Below are positions 55,629 to 63,338 of a stretch of 64,000 bases of DNA, in pieces. Location: contig NZ_JAUNTS010000009.1 in assembly GCF_030538595.1 (NCBI RefSeq), forward strand, positions 23,761-87,760, given 5' to 3'. This DNA is from Kocuria sp. (GTDB taxonomy: Bacteria; Actinomycetota; Actinomycetes; Actinomycetales; Micrococcaceae). A program made the position numbers and the translations under genes. The notes under the pieces are model-generated. The model made no database searches and had not been told where the DNA came from. It saw only the letters and a program-made list of their open reading frames with translations. Numbering within the stretch: the first letter of the stretch is position 1; each line of letters opens with the position of its first letter.

Positions 55629-56311
55629 TGACCGTCTCCCTGGATTCCGGGCTGCTGACCATGCTGCAGTTCTCCGACTCCGCGCTGCCCACGGGTGCCT
55701 TCAGCCAGTCGTTGGGCTTGGAAACCGCAATCAACGACGACGTCGTCCACGATGAACCGACCTTTCACGCATGGCTGCGCCGCTTCCTGCTCCACCAACT
55801 GGTTCCGGCCGATGGCTGGGCAATTCGTGCGGTGGCCCACGACCGTGCAGACCCCGTGACGGTGGATGCCATGCTGCACGCCATGAGCCTTCCGGTTCAG
55901 ATCCGGGAAGCCAATGCGGCCATGGGGCGGCGGGCCGTGCAGATTGCGGCGGAGAACTTTCCCGTCCGGTCCGTGACCGACTACGCCCGGGTGGTTTCCG
56001 CCCGGGACGCGGTGGGCAGCGTTCCCGTGGTGCTGGCCCTGTTGGCCCGTGAACACGGCACGGACTGGCAGGACACCTGTGCTGCGCACCTGTTCACGTC
56101 CCTGACCGCGCTGACGCAGAACGCTGTGCGGGGCATCCCGATCGGTCAAAACGCAGGTCAGAGGGTACTGCGCGCCATGCACCCGGAGGTGGCCCGGGCT
56201 GTGGAGCGGGTGGAGGTCTTGACGGAGGACCAGGTGGGCGCGGTCAGTCCCGCGTTGGAGATCGACCAAATGCGTCATGCCTGGCAACGAGCCCGGATGT
56301 TCATGTCATGA
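55628..56311 (+). CDS. ureF: urease accessory protein UreF
   Basis: A 227-residue helical protein that acts with UreD and UreG in activating apo-urease. LQFSDSALPTGAFSQSLGLETAI at the N-terminus is diagnostic. C-terminal residues to MFMS are as in family members. It overlaps ureE by one base. It is followed not by ureG but by 648 bases that hold a toxin-antitoxin pair on the other strand. Confidence 0.94.
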   Translation: MTVSLDSGLLTMLQFSDSALPTGAFSQSLGLETAINDDVVHDEPTFHAWLRRFLLHQLVPADGWAIRAVAHDRADPVTVDAMLHAMSLPVQIREANAAMGRRAVQIAAENFPVRSVTDYARVVSARDAVGSVPVVLALLAREHGTDWQDTCAAHLFTSLTALTQNAVRGIPIGQNAGQRVLRAMHPEVARAVERVEVLTEDQVGAVSPALEIDQMRHAWQRARMFMS

Positions 56312-56342
56312 ACGGTGGTTCCTCCACAGCCCAGTATTCGGC

Positions 56343-56681
56343 TCAGGCGTCAATCAGAGTTGCCACGGTGGCTCGCAGTTGCCGCAGGACCGCCGGTCCC
56401 ACATTGCCGATGCGCGCTGAGACCCGCGTGGTGGCCACGGAACGGATGTGCTGGCATTGTGCGGCCGATTCTGCGCTCAGTCCATTGTGTAAATCCGCCT
56501 CGATGACCACCTCAGAGCCGCTCTCGCGCAGAGTGCGGGTCAACGGAACCACCTGGATCACGTTGGGCTCACCGCGCAAGACTTGTTCGGCGGTGACAAC
56601 CACGGCTGGCCGCATCAGACCGGCCTCGGGGCCGGATGGCATGCCGAGGTTGAGTTCGACCACGTCACCCTGCGTCAGCAT
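56343..56681 (-). CDS. MazF/PemK-family toxin
   Basis: A 112-residue protein that resembles MazF endoribonucleases. QGDVVELNLG is the start of the fold, then RPAVVVTAEQVL, VIQVVPLTRT and CQHIRSVATTRVS, in the usual order. MazF cleaves mRNA and tRNA at specific short sites. The ATG at 56681 fits the family length; GTG 56705 and ATG 56699 are alternatives, and none has a clear ribosome-binding site, as expected for coupled translation with the overlapping antitoxin gene. It sits within the urease accessory genes on the opposite strand, convergent with ureF. Confidence 0.82.
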   Translation of the reverse strand: MLTQGDVVELNLGMPSGPEAGLMRPAVVVTAEQVLRGEPNVIQVVPLTRTLRESGSEVVIEADLHNGLSAESAAQCQHIRSVATTRVSARIGNVGPAVLRQLRATVATLIDA

Positions 56682-56862
56682 CAAGCCAGGCGAGTTCATC
56701 GTCACGCAGGGGGGAGGACAGGTCCTGTCCCATGAGCTCTTGCTTCAACAGGCGAGTGGCGCGATCAATGGTGTCCGTCAGGGATTCGCCACGCACGGCG
56801 GCCAGGTCATTCAACGAATCCCGCGTGGCCCGGGTGACGCGGATGGTGGTGGTGTCACTCAT
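56665..56862 (-). CDS. RHH-type antitoxin (MazE-like)
   Basis: A 65-residue protein: an N-terminal ribbon-helix-helix (TTTIRVTRATRDSLNDLAAVRGESLTDTIDRATR, about residues 4-37) and an acidic C-terminal tail (DDELAWLDADA) that would block the toxin. Its stop codon lies within the 5' part of the toxin gene, so the pair is coupled. The ATG at 56862 lies seven bases from a TAGGCT -10 box, suggesting a leaderless message. A palindrome around the -35 region would be its own operator. Confidence 0.82.
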   Translation of the reverse strand: MSDTTTIRVTRATRDSLNDLAAVRGESLTDTIDRATRLLKQELMGQDLSSPLRDDELAWLDADAG

Positions 56863-56869
56863 GTGGCTG

Positions 56870-56900
56870 AGCCTAGAGCATGTAGACATCAAGGTCTACA
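56870..56900 (-). promoter_or_regulatory. antitoxin promoter and palindromic operator
   Basis: The minus strand has TAGGCT (56870-56875) seven bases before the antitoxin ATG. At 56881-56900 lies TGTAGAC-N6-GTCTACA, a perfect palindrome over the -35 region. RHH antitoxins bind such sites and repress their own operon. ureG begins 59 bases away on the other strand, so the operator may affect it as well. Confidence 0.6.
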
Positions 56901-56959
56901 GCGAACGGTGGATGCGGCGGCCGTCGTCGTGAATCAAGAACCAGATCAAGGAGGCAAAC

Positions 56960-57580
56960 ATGGCAACTGAGCCGATTCGGATTGGCGTGGGCGGGCCGGT
57001 GGGTGCGGGCAAGACCCAGCTGGTGGAGCGGATCACGCGCGCGCTGGACGGTGAGGTGTCCACGGCGGCGATCACCAACGACATCTACACCATTGAGGAT
57101 GCCAAGATTCTGGCGCGTACCTCCGTGCTGGATGAAGACCGGATTGTGGGTCTGGAAACCGGGGGCTGTCCGCACACGGCCATCCGGGAGGACACCTCCA
57201 TGAACGAGGCCGCCATTGAGCAGCTGGTGAGCAAACACCCGGATCTGCAGGTGATTTTTGTGGAATCCGGCGGGGACAACTTGTCGGCCACGTTTTCGCC
57301 GGAGCTGGTGGACTTCTCCATTTACATCATTGACGTGGCCCAGGGGGAGAAGATTCCCCGCAAGGCAGGCCAGGGCATGATCAAGTCCGATCTGTTTGTG
57401 ATCAACAAGACCGACCTGGCGCCCTACGTGGGGGCTGATTTGTCCGTGATGGAGGCGGATTCGCGGGTGTTCCGCAAGGACAAGCCCTTTGCCTTCACCA
57501 ACCTCAAGACAGATGAGGGTCTGGAGACCGTGCTGGACTGGATTCGGCGTGACGTGCTGATGCTGGACCTGGCCCAGTGA
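56960..57580 (+). CDS. ureG: urease accessory GTPase UreG
   Basis: A 206-residue SIMIBI GTPase that powers nickel delivery to urease. P-loop GGPVGAGKT is at residues 11-19, the nickel-binding Cys-Pro-His in [11 protein letters not shown] (about residue 70), and [10 protein letters not shown] is the guanine-specificity motif. Strong AAGGAG before the ATG. The gap upstream is occupied by a toxin-antitoxin pair, so ureG-ureD may have a separate promoter or depend on read-through. Confidence 0.96.
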   Translation: MATEPIRIGVGGPVGAGKTQLVERITRALDGEVSTAAITNDIYTIEDAKILARTSVLDEDRIVGLETGGCPHTAIREDTSMNEAAIEQLVSKHPDLQVIFVESGGDNLSATFSPELVDFSIYIIDVAQGEKIPRKAGQGMIKSDLFVINKTDLAPYVGADLSVMEADSRVFRKDKPFAFTNLKTDEGLETVLDWIRRDVLMLDLAQ

Positions 57581-57581
57581 C

Positions 57582-58448
57582 TTGGCACCTGACGTGGTTT
57601 CTGAGGTGACGGCGGACCAGTTGACCGGCGGCCTGCGGCTGGAGGTGGAGCGGCGCGGGGATCAGAACGTGGTGACCGGCCAGCGCCATCACGGGGCCCT
57701 GCGGCTCCTGCGTCCGCTGTATCTGGACTCCTCCGGACAGCCGTGTCTGACCGTGGTCAATCCCGGTGGCGGTTACGTCGGCGGGGACAGGTATTCACTC
57801 TGCGTGAATGTGGGCTCGGGTGCATCAGCGCTGGTCACCACGCAATCGGCCACCAAGGTCTACCGCAGCACCGGATCGGTTGTGGTTCAAGAACAATCGT
57901 TCACCGTGGGCCCCGGTGCCACCCTGGAGGTGGTTCCGGATGCTCTGATCGCTTACGCGGAGGCCGACTACCTCCAGCGCACCCACGTCACCGTGTCACC
58001 GAGCGCACGCGTGGTGCTCACGGACGTCATCACCCCGGGGTGGGCGCCGGACGGTTCGCTCTATCGGTGGTCTTCGGTGCTGCTGCGCACCACCGTGGCG
58101 CGGCCGGACGGGAGACTGATCACCCTGGACACACTGCGGTTGGTTCCCCACGACGACGCCGTGGCTGATCACGGTTTCATGGCTGGGCGCACCCATCTGG
58201 GCACGTTGTTGGCGGTGGCCCCGGAGATTGATGCACGTGTGGTGGAAGCCGTGCACCAGCTGTTGACCCAACGTGAAGCCACGGAACCTGGGTTGCGATG
58301 CGGGGTCACGCCGCTGAGTGAACCCGGCTTGGCTGTTCGGATTTTGGGGCCATCCACGGAGGTCATTCACAACCTGCTCTTGGATGCTCACGCCATCTTG
58401 CGTGGTCACTGGGGAAATCAGCCACGCCTGAATCTACGAAAGTACTGA
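57582..58448 (+). CDS. ureD: urease accessory protein UreD
   Basis: A 288-residue scaffold that binds apo-urease with UreF and UreG. NPGGGYVGGDRYSLCVNVGSGASALVTTQSATKVY is the core family sequence (about residues 51-85), and VVPDALIAYAEADYLQRTHV follows. Start at a TTG directly after the ureG stop with no separate leader, so the pair is coupled. It precedes a nickel transporter by five bases. Confidence 0.92.
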   Translation: MAPDVVSEVTADQLTGGLRLEVERRGDQNVVTGQRHHGALRLLRPLYLDSSGQPCLTVVNPGGGYVGGDRYSLCVNVGSGASALVTTQSATKVYRSTGSVVVQEQSFTVGPGATLEVVPDALIAYAEADYLQRTHVTVSPSARVVLTDVITPGWAPDGSLYRWSSVLLRTTVARPDGRLITLDTLRLVPHDDAVADHGFMAGRTHLGTLLAVAPEIDARVVEAVHQLLTQREATEPGLRCGVTPLSEPGLAVRILGPSTEVIHNLLLDAHAILRGHWGNQPRLNLRKY

Positions 58449-58453
58449 GATCA

Positions 58454-59554
58454 ATGACTGCAACTCTTGAGGTTGGCACCCAGCCTGCGGAAGTCCAGGT
58501 GCGCGAACGCAGATCCACGCTCTTGGTGTCCCTGACCGTCTTGGTCCTGCACGCCCTGGGGTGGGGGACTCTGCTCTTGTTTGTGATGCCAGCTGATCTG
58601 AGCTTGGGGGTGCAGGCCGATGGCACCACCGCAATGTTCACCGGTGCGTTGGGGGTCACGGCCTTTTTGCTGGGGGTGCGCCACGCCTTCGATGCTGACC
58701 ACATTGCCGCGATCGACAACACCACTCGGCGGTTGCTTGCTGAAGGTCGGCCGGCCTCCACCGTTGGTTTCTGGTTCTCCATGGGACATTCCACGGTGGT
58801 GGTGGGGCTGTGCCTCCTGTTGGCTTTTGGGCTTTCCGCTCTGATGGGACCGGTGGCAGATGAGGGCTCCGCTTGGCACCAGTTCACCGGAGTCTGGGGG
58901 CCGCTGGTGGCGGGACTGTTCCTGTTGGCCATCGCGGCGCTGAACATTGTCACGTTGCGTCGGATATTGGCTTCGCGCGGGGCGCGCACGGGTTCGTCGT
59001 CGGACTCGGTGGCTGATCCCGGTGCGGAGGGACACGTTGCGGGCGGTCCCGTCACACGGTTGCTGGACCGGATCGGAGCGCGAATCCGTACGCCGCGGCA
59101 GATGTACGTGGTGGGGCTGCTGTTCGGTTTTGGGTTCGACACCGCCACGGAGATCAGCCTGCTCCTACTGGCTGGAACCGCAGGACTGGCGGCCGTTCCA
59201 TGGTGGGCGGTGCTCACGTTGCCGCTGCTGTTCACCGCCGGGATGAGCACCTTTGATCTGGCACAAGGCTGGGTGGCACGCAGGGCCTATGGGTGGGCCG
59301 ACTCCGATCCCAAGCGGCTGCTGACCTACAACATCGGAATCACCACCGTGTCCGTGATGGTGGCGCTGGTGGTGGGTGCGGCGTCGTTGTCCGGGGCGTT
59401 GGCGCAATGGTTCGGGGTGCCGGATGTCTTCGCGTGGACGGACTCGGTCGGTCTGGAGGCGTGGGGCTTTGCACTGGCCGGGGTGTTGCTGGTGGCGTGG
59501 ATCGGCGTCGTCGTGATGCGCGCCCTGACCCGCTCCACCCGCCGTCCCGCGTGA
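58454..59554 (+). CDS. NicO/HoxN-family nickel transporter
   Basis: A 366-residue membrane protein with about eight spans that would bring nickel in for urease. The metal-binding motif RHAFDADHIAAIDN (H-x4-D-H) lies in the second span, and LFGFGFDTATEIS is the second signature. A hydrophilic loop near the middle (about residues 170-195) is Gly/Ser-rich. It completes the urease operon. Its stop codon is part of a family A palindrome. Confidence 0.9.
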   Translation: MTATLEVGTQPAEVQVRERRSTLLVSLTVLVLHALGWGTLLLFVMPADLSLGVQADGTTAMFTGALGVTAFLLGVRHAFDADHIAAIDNTTRRLLAEGRPASTVGFWFSMGHSTVVVGLCLLLAFGLSALMGPVADEGSAWHQFTGVWGPLVAGLFLLAIAALNIVTLRRILASRGARTGSSSDSVADPGAEGHVAGGPVTRLLDRIGARIRTPRQMYVVGLLFGFGFDTATEISLLLLAGTAGLAAVPWWAVLTLPLLFTAGMSTFDLAQGWVARRAYGWADSDPKRLLTYNIGITTVSVMVALVVGAASLSGALAQWFGVPDVFAWTDSVGLEAWGFALAGVLLVAWIGVVVMRALTRSTRRPA

Positions 59555-59619
59555 GGTCACCGGTTGTTGTTGAGATCACCGGCTACAGGCGGTGATCTCA
59601 ACAACAACCGGTGACCTCA
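59552..59619. repeat. palindromic repeat family A, copy 6
   Basis: Perfect 30-base arms that include the TGA stop of the nickel transporter gene, with an 8-base loop. It separates that gene from the convergent CPBP paralogue. Confidence 0.9.
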
Positions 59620-59639
59620 TGGTGCGGGTGCGGGCCAGG

Positions 59640-60392
59640 TCATGAGAAGTAGGGCAGCACAATACCCAGGACCGTCGCATCAACCACGCAAGCCATGATC
59701 ACCGGTGCCCACAGGTTTCCGTACCAGAGCCTTGCCGCCGTCAGAGCCACGCCCAGCAGCAGGCTGTAGAGGATCGCGGTGGCGTCCAGGTGGACCGCCG
59801 CAAAAATGACCACCGTGATGCCCGCGGCGGCAAGGATGGGCATGTACTGCAGCAGCCAGTCCAGGAGGATTCGGCGGAAGAGGATTTCCTGAATCGGTGC
59901 CAGAACCAGACTGGGCACCAGGACCAAGATCAATCCATATGGAGTTTCGGGGCTGATCTGTGCCTGGGGCCCTGTGCCGGGGCGCAAACTCATGACGTTC
60001 AGTGCCAGTCCAATGGTGGTGAACAGCAAAGTGGTCAGGGCCACCACCACGGGGATTTGCCACGTCAGGTGCCACAGCGAGTGCCGACCGGGGCGGAACC
60101 CCAGGTCATGCCACGTCCACCTCCGTAGAAAGAGGAACCAGAAGGCCGTGGTGGCCACAGCAATGCTGGTCACCAGGCTGGTCGCCAGGGCGCCGGTGGT
60201 GCCGAAGGCAAGCCCACCCAGAACCACGCCGACCGATGTGCCCAGATCCGTCAACACAATGAGCAGTGCGGCGTAGAGCCCATCCCAAAGCGTAGGTTTT
60301 GGCGCCAGGCCAGCAGCCTGGGCCTTCTTGCGTTGCCCGTCCATCCAACTGCGGGGTTCTGTTTCTGAAGCCACGAATTTTGCGGTGACCAT
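59640..60392 (-). CDS. CPBP-family membrane protein, probably non-catalytic
   Basis: A 250-residue paralogue of the CPBP protein at 45087-45857, with about eight spans. It shares FRRILLDWL, GFRPGRHSLWHL and ARLWYGNLWAP with it. However, motif 1 reads QEILFRR instead of EELLFRR, and motif 3 reads MACVVD instead of HMCNN, so a catalytic glutamate and the His/Asn pair are lost; motif 2 (FAAVH) is kept. It may be a pseudoenzyme. The ATG at 60392 is chosen at the start of the conserved region. It and its paralogue bracket the urea genes. Confidence 0.72.
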   Translation of the reverse strand: MVTAKFVASETEPRSWMDGQRKKAQAAGLAPKPTLWDGLYAALLIVLTDLGTSVGVVLGGLAFGTTGALATSLVTSIAVATTAFWFLFLRRWTWHDLGFRPGRHSLWHLTWQIPVVVALTTLLFTTIGLALNVMSLRPGTGPQAQISPETPYGLILVLVPSLVLAPIQEILFRRILLDWLLQYMPILAAAGITVVIFAAVHLDATAILYSLLLGVALTAARLWYGNLWAPVIMACVVDATVLGIVLPYFS

Positions 60393-60654
60393 GACACCCG
60401 TTCTCCCATTTCCCCTCCCCAATGGAGTGCCCCGGTTCCGGAGACAGTGTGCGGTCCCCGGTCCGCAGGGAACCTTTGATCAGTCGTCTCATGTGAGGTG
60501 CGTGAGAGGACTGAGCAGCCCAAGTGGTTCCATCTGCTGCTTCCATTCTAGGTGCTCACATAGAAATTCATGTATCCGCGAACTTCTTGTGGGGTGAGTC
60601 AGCAAAAACGCTACGGACAACGGCGCGGGCGCTGCTCAAGCTGCAGTGAACCAT
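60393..60654. other. gap upstream of the CPBP paralogue
   Basis: About 260 bases with no gene. On the minus strand TAGAAT occurs at 60550-60545, a possible -10 box for the CPBP gene, without a clear -35. Nothing else recognised. Confidence 0.3.
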
Positions 60655-60720
60655 GAGATCACCGGTTGTTGTTGAGAGCACCGGTTACAGGCGGTGATCT
60701 CAACAACAACCGGTGATCTC
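60655..60720. repeat. palindromic repeat family A, copy 7
   Basis: Inverted repeat with the family core and one or two arm mismatches, followed by a GC-rich stretch (60748-60772, GACGACGGCGCGCTCGCGCG) that also follows copy 5 in similar form. The GC-rich part can fold and lies just after the alanine dehydrogenase stop codon. Confidence 0.87.
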
Positions 60721-60773
60721 GGCGGGGGAGGGAGGAGAGAGGGAGGGACGACGGCGCGCTCGCGCGCTGCGGC

Positions 60774-61865
60774 TCAGGCGGCGGGCAACTCCGGGAACTC
60801 CGCCGCAATGGCTGAATGCTGGATCTTGCCGCCGGAGACCAGAACGCCCCGTCCCAGCGCCGGGTTGGACTCGCAGGCGGACTCCCAGCCGGCATCGGCC
60901 AATTGCAGCGCGTAGGGCAAAGTGGCGTTGGTCAACCCGTTGGTGGAGGTCACGGGCACAGCGCCGGGCATGTTGGCCACGCAGTAGAACGTGGCAGGTC
61001 CCACCGTGAACGTTGGGTCATCGTGTGACGTGGCGCGGGTGTCCTCAAAGCAGCCACCTTGATCCACGGCAATGTCCACCAGCACGGAGCCTTCCATCAT
61101 GCGCTCCACCAGATCATGGGGAACCACTTTGGGAGCCTTACGGCCTGGCACCAGCACGGCACCGATCACCAGGTCGGAGCGCAGCAGGCACTTTTCGATT
61201 TCCAACGGGCTGGAGACCACGGTGCGCACCCGGCTCCCGTACTGGTCATCCACCCGCCGCAGGGCATCAATGGACAGATCGAGCACGGTCACATCAGCCC
61301 CAAGCCCCACCAGCTGACTCAGCGCGTTGGACCCTGCGTTGCCCGCACCGATCACAGTGGCCACAGCGGGTCGAACGCCCGGGATGCCCGGCACCAGCAG
61401 TCCTCGTCCGCCACTGGTGGACAGCAACAAGTGGGCTCCCACCAGCGCGGCCATCCGCCCCGCCACCTCGGACATGGGCGCCAGGAGGGGCAGGGCGCCG
61501 TCGTTGGTTTCCACGTTTTCGTAGGCAATGGCGGTGGCGCCTGCCTCCACCAGGGCTCGGGTGAGTTCTTCGGAGGCGGCCAGATGCAGGTAGGTGAAGA
61601 GCACCAGGTCGGAGCGGAGGTACTGGTACTCGGCAGGCACCGGTTCCTTGACCTTGAGCACCAGCTGTGCACCCCAGGCTTCCTCCACAGAGACCATGCG
61701 GGCACCGGCCTCCGCATACTCCTCATCCGGAATCCGCGACCCCACCCCGGCGCCGTGCTCCACCACGACGTCGTGCCCGTGCAACACCAACTGATGCACA
61801 CCTGCCGGCGTGATGGCCACGCGGTCCTCTTGGTTCTTGGTCTCTTTGGGAATGCCGATGAGCAT
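60774..61865 (-). CDS. ald: alanine dehydrogenase
   Basis: Reversibly converts L-alanine to pyruvate and ammonia with NAD. The 363-residue protein has IGIPKETKNQEDRVAITPAGV at the N-terminus, KVKEPVPAEYQYLRSDLVLFTYLHLA (substrate-binding lysine and histidine) and NAD-binding VIGAGNAGSNALSQLVGLGADVTVLD (about residue 170), and ends a little short of the usual 371. The ATG at 61865 follows GAAAGG. It may assimilate ammonia released by the urease, serine dehydratase and glycine cleavage enzymes. Confidence 0.94.
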   Translation of the reverse strand: MLIGIPKETKNQEDRVAITPAGVHQLVLHGHDVVVEHGAGVGSRIPDEEYAEAGARMVSVEEAWGAQLVLKVKEPVPAEYQYLRSDLVLFTYLHLAASEELTRALVEAGATAIAYENVETNDGALPLLAPMSEVAGRMAALVGAHLLLSTSGGRGLLVPGIPGVRPAVATVIGAGNAGSNALSQLVGLGADVTVLDLSIDALRRVDDQYGSRVRTVVSSPLEIEKCLLRSDLVIGAVLVPGRKAPKVVPHDLVERMMEGSVLVDIAVDQGGCFEDTRATSHDDPTFTVGPATFYCVANMPGAVPVTSTNGLTNATLPYALQLADAGWESACESNPALGRGVLVSGGKIQHSAIAAEFPELPAA

Positions 61866-61985
61866 GGTGCGCCTTTCGTGGAGCCGGTAAGCGAGCAGGT
61901 GCCGCCGGTGGGCGGAACCGGAACCGTGCGGGGGCCGATCAGCACCCGCACACTCCAGTGTGGCGCAGCTCACCAATCTGCTACA

Positions 61986-62053
61986 ACCGTTTGGAACACG
62001 CTGTGAGCCGCACAACCGCCCCGGACGGCGGCCAAAGGCGTGTTCCCAACGGT
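61986..62053. terminator. long imperfect hairpin between glycerate kinase and ald
   Basis: ACCGTTTGGAACACGC pairs with GCGTGTTCCCAACGGT with one mismatch, enclosing a second stem CCGCC/GGCGG. It lies 19 bases after the glycerate kinase stop on the minus strand and upstream of ald, so it could terminate the former or act in the ald leader. Confidence 0.5.
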
Positions 62054-62071
62054 CAGGGGGAGAGTTTCAGC

Positions 62072-63307
62072 TCACCAGTCATCCCCCACCAGACGGGCCT
62101 CCGCAATGGAGGCGCCCAGCATGAGGGTGCGCATGAACCGTTCGGTGGCGGCAATCAGGAGGTCTTCGCCGTCGCGCACGGCCTCCGACAGGCTCATGGG
62201 GACGGGAAGGATGGAAGCCACGGCGTCGATTCCGATTCCATGCACCGCATCCGAACCCTGCCCCAGCGTGCCGGCCAGCCCGATCACGGGCACGCCTTGA
62301 TCGGAGGCGCGGCGGGCCACCTCCGCCGGAACCTTGCCGCGCGGGGTCTGGAAGTCGATGGCGCCCTCCGCAGTGATCACCAGATCGGCACCGCGAATGG
62401 ACTTGTCCAGGTCAATCCCGGCCAGTCCGGAATCCAGCAGGGCCTCAAAACGGGGAACCAGGGAAGCGCCGACGGCGGCCAGTCCCGCTCCCAGCCCACC
62501 GGAGGCACCCGTACCCACTCCCTGGGCAAAGTCGGTGCCCTGAGCGGTGTCAATGCAGTCCCGTTCCAGCACCCGAGCCCAGTTGTCGAATCCGGCAGCC
62601 AGCTGCTCCACCTGCTCCGGGGTGGCGCCCTTCTGCGGCCCGAACACCCGGGCAACACCGCGCGGACCGGTCAACACATTGTGCGGGTTCAGGGCCAGCA
62701 CCACCTGGGCCTTCCCGGAGGCCAGGGCCGGATGCAGACCGGAGAGATCCAGCCGATCCACGCGGGACAACTCTGCACCTCCCTGCCCCACTTCCTCCCC
62801 GGAGGCATCCAACACGCGGACGCCGAGTGCCTGGAGGGCGCCCAGCCCGCCGTCGGAGGTTCCGGAGTCACCACAGCCCACCACCACGGAGGTGACCCCG
62901 GTGTCCAGGGCGGCGGCGATCAGCTCACCCACACCGCGTGTGGTGGTCAGGGTGGGATCGCGGCGGTCCTGGGGCACCAGCCGCAGGCCGGCTGCGGCGG
63001 CCATCTCCACCACGGCTCGACCTTCAGATGAACCGCCGAGCCGCGCCCAGTGCGAATCCACGGGATCTCCCACGGGGCCGGTCACGGTGCGGTTCACGAT
63101 CGAACCACCGGTGGCTGCGGCCAGCGTGCGGGCGGTTCCTTCGCCGCCGTCGGCAATGGGGACGGTGCGCACCCGAACACCGGGTACGGCCCGGCGAACC
63201 CCGGCACCAATGGCGCGGGCAACTTGTTCAGCATCCAGGGATTCCTTGAATCCGGAGGGCGCCACCAGGACGCGGCGGACAAAAGCGGTGGACGGCATGG
63301 AAGTCAT
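62072..63307 (-). CDS. glycerate kinase
   Basis: A 411-residue glycerate kinase of the GarK/GlxK type that phosphorylates D-glycerate to 2-phosphoglycerate. The N-terminus RRVLVAPSGFKESLDAEQVARAI and TVPIADGGEGTARTLAAATGG are diagnostic, as is VVVGCGDSGTSDGGLGALQALG in the middle. AGGAG precedes the ATG at 63307. It lies 31 bases after a permease gene on the same strand, so the pair may take up and use glycerate. Confidence 0.93.
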   Translation of the reverse strand: MTSMPSTAFVRRVLVAPSGFKESLDAEQVARAIGAGVRRAVPGVRVRTVPIADGGEGTARTLAAATGGSIVNRTVTGPVGDPVDSHWARLGGSSEGRAVVEMAAAAGLRLVPQDRRDPTLTTTRGVGELIAAALDTGVTSVVVGCGDSGTSDGGLGALQALGVRVLDASGEEVGQGGAELSRVDRLDLSGLHPALASGKAQVVLALNPHNVLTGPRGVARVFGPQKGATPEQVEQLAAGFDNWARVLERDCIDTAQGTDFAQGVGTGASGGLGAGLAAVGASLVPRFEALLDSGLAGIDLDKSIRGADLVITAEGAIDFQTPRGKVPAEVARRASDQGVPVIGLAGTLGQGSDAVHGIGIDAVASILPVPMSLSEAVRDGEDLLIAATERFMRTLMLGASIAEARLVGDDW

Positions 63308-63338
63308 GAGCGGAACTCCTTTGGCGGAAAACAGGTAA

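Noticed and set aside
4203-60720. Family A palindromes as insertion sequences or tRNA genes
   Set aside because: They are too short to encode a transposase, no target-site duplications are obvious, and they do not fold as a cloverleaf; they are listed as repeats only.
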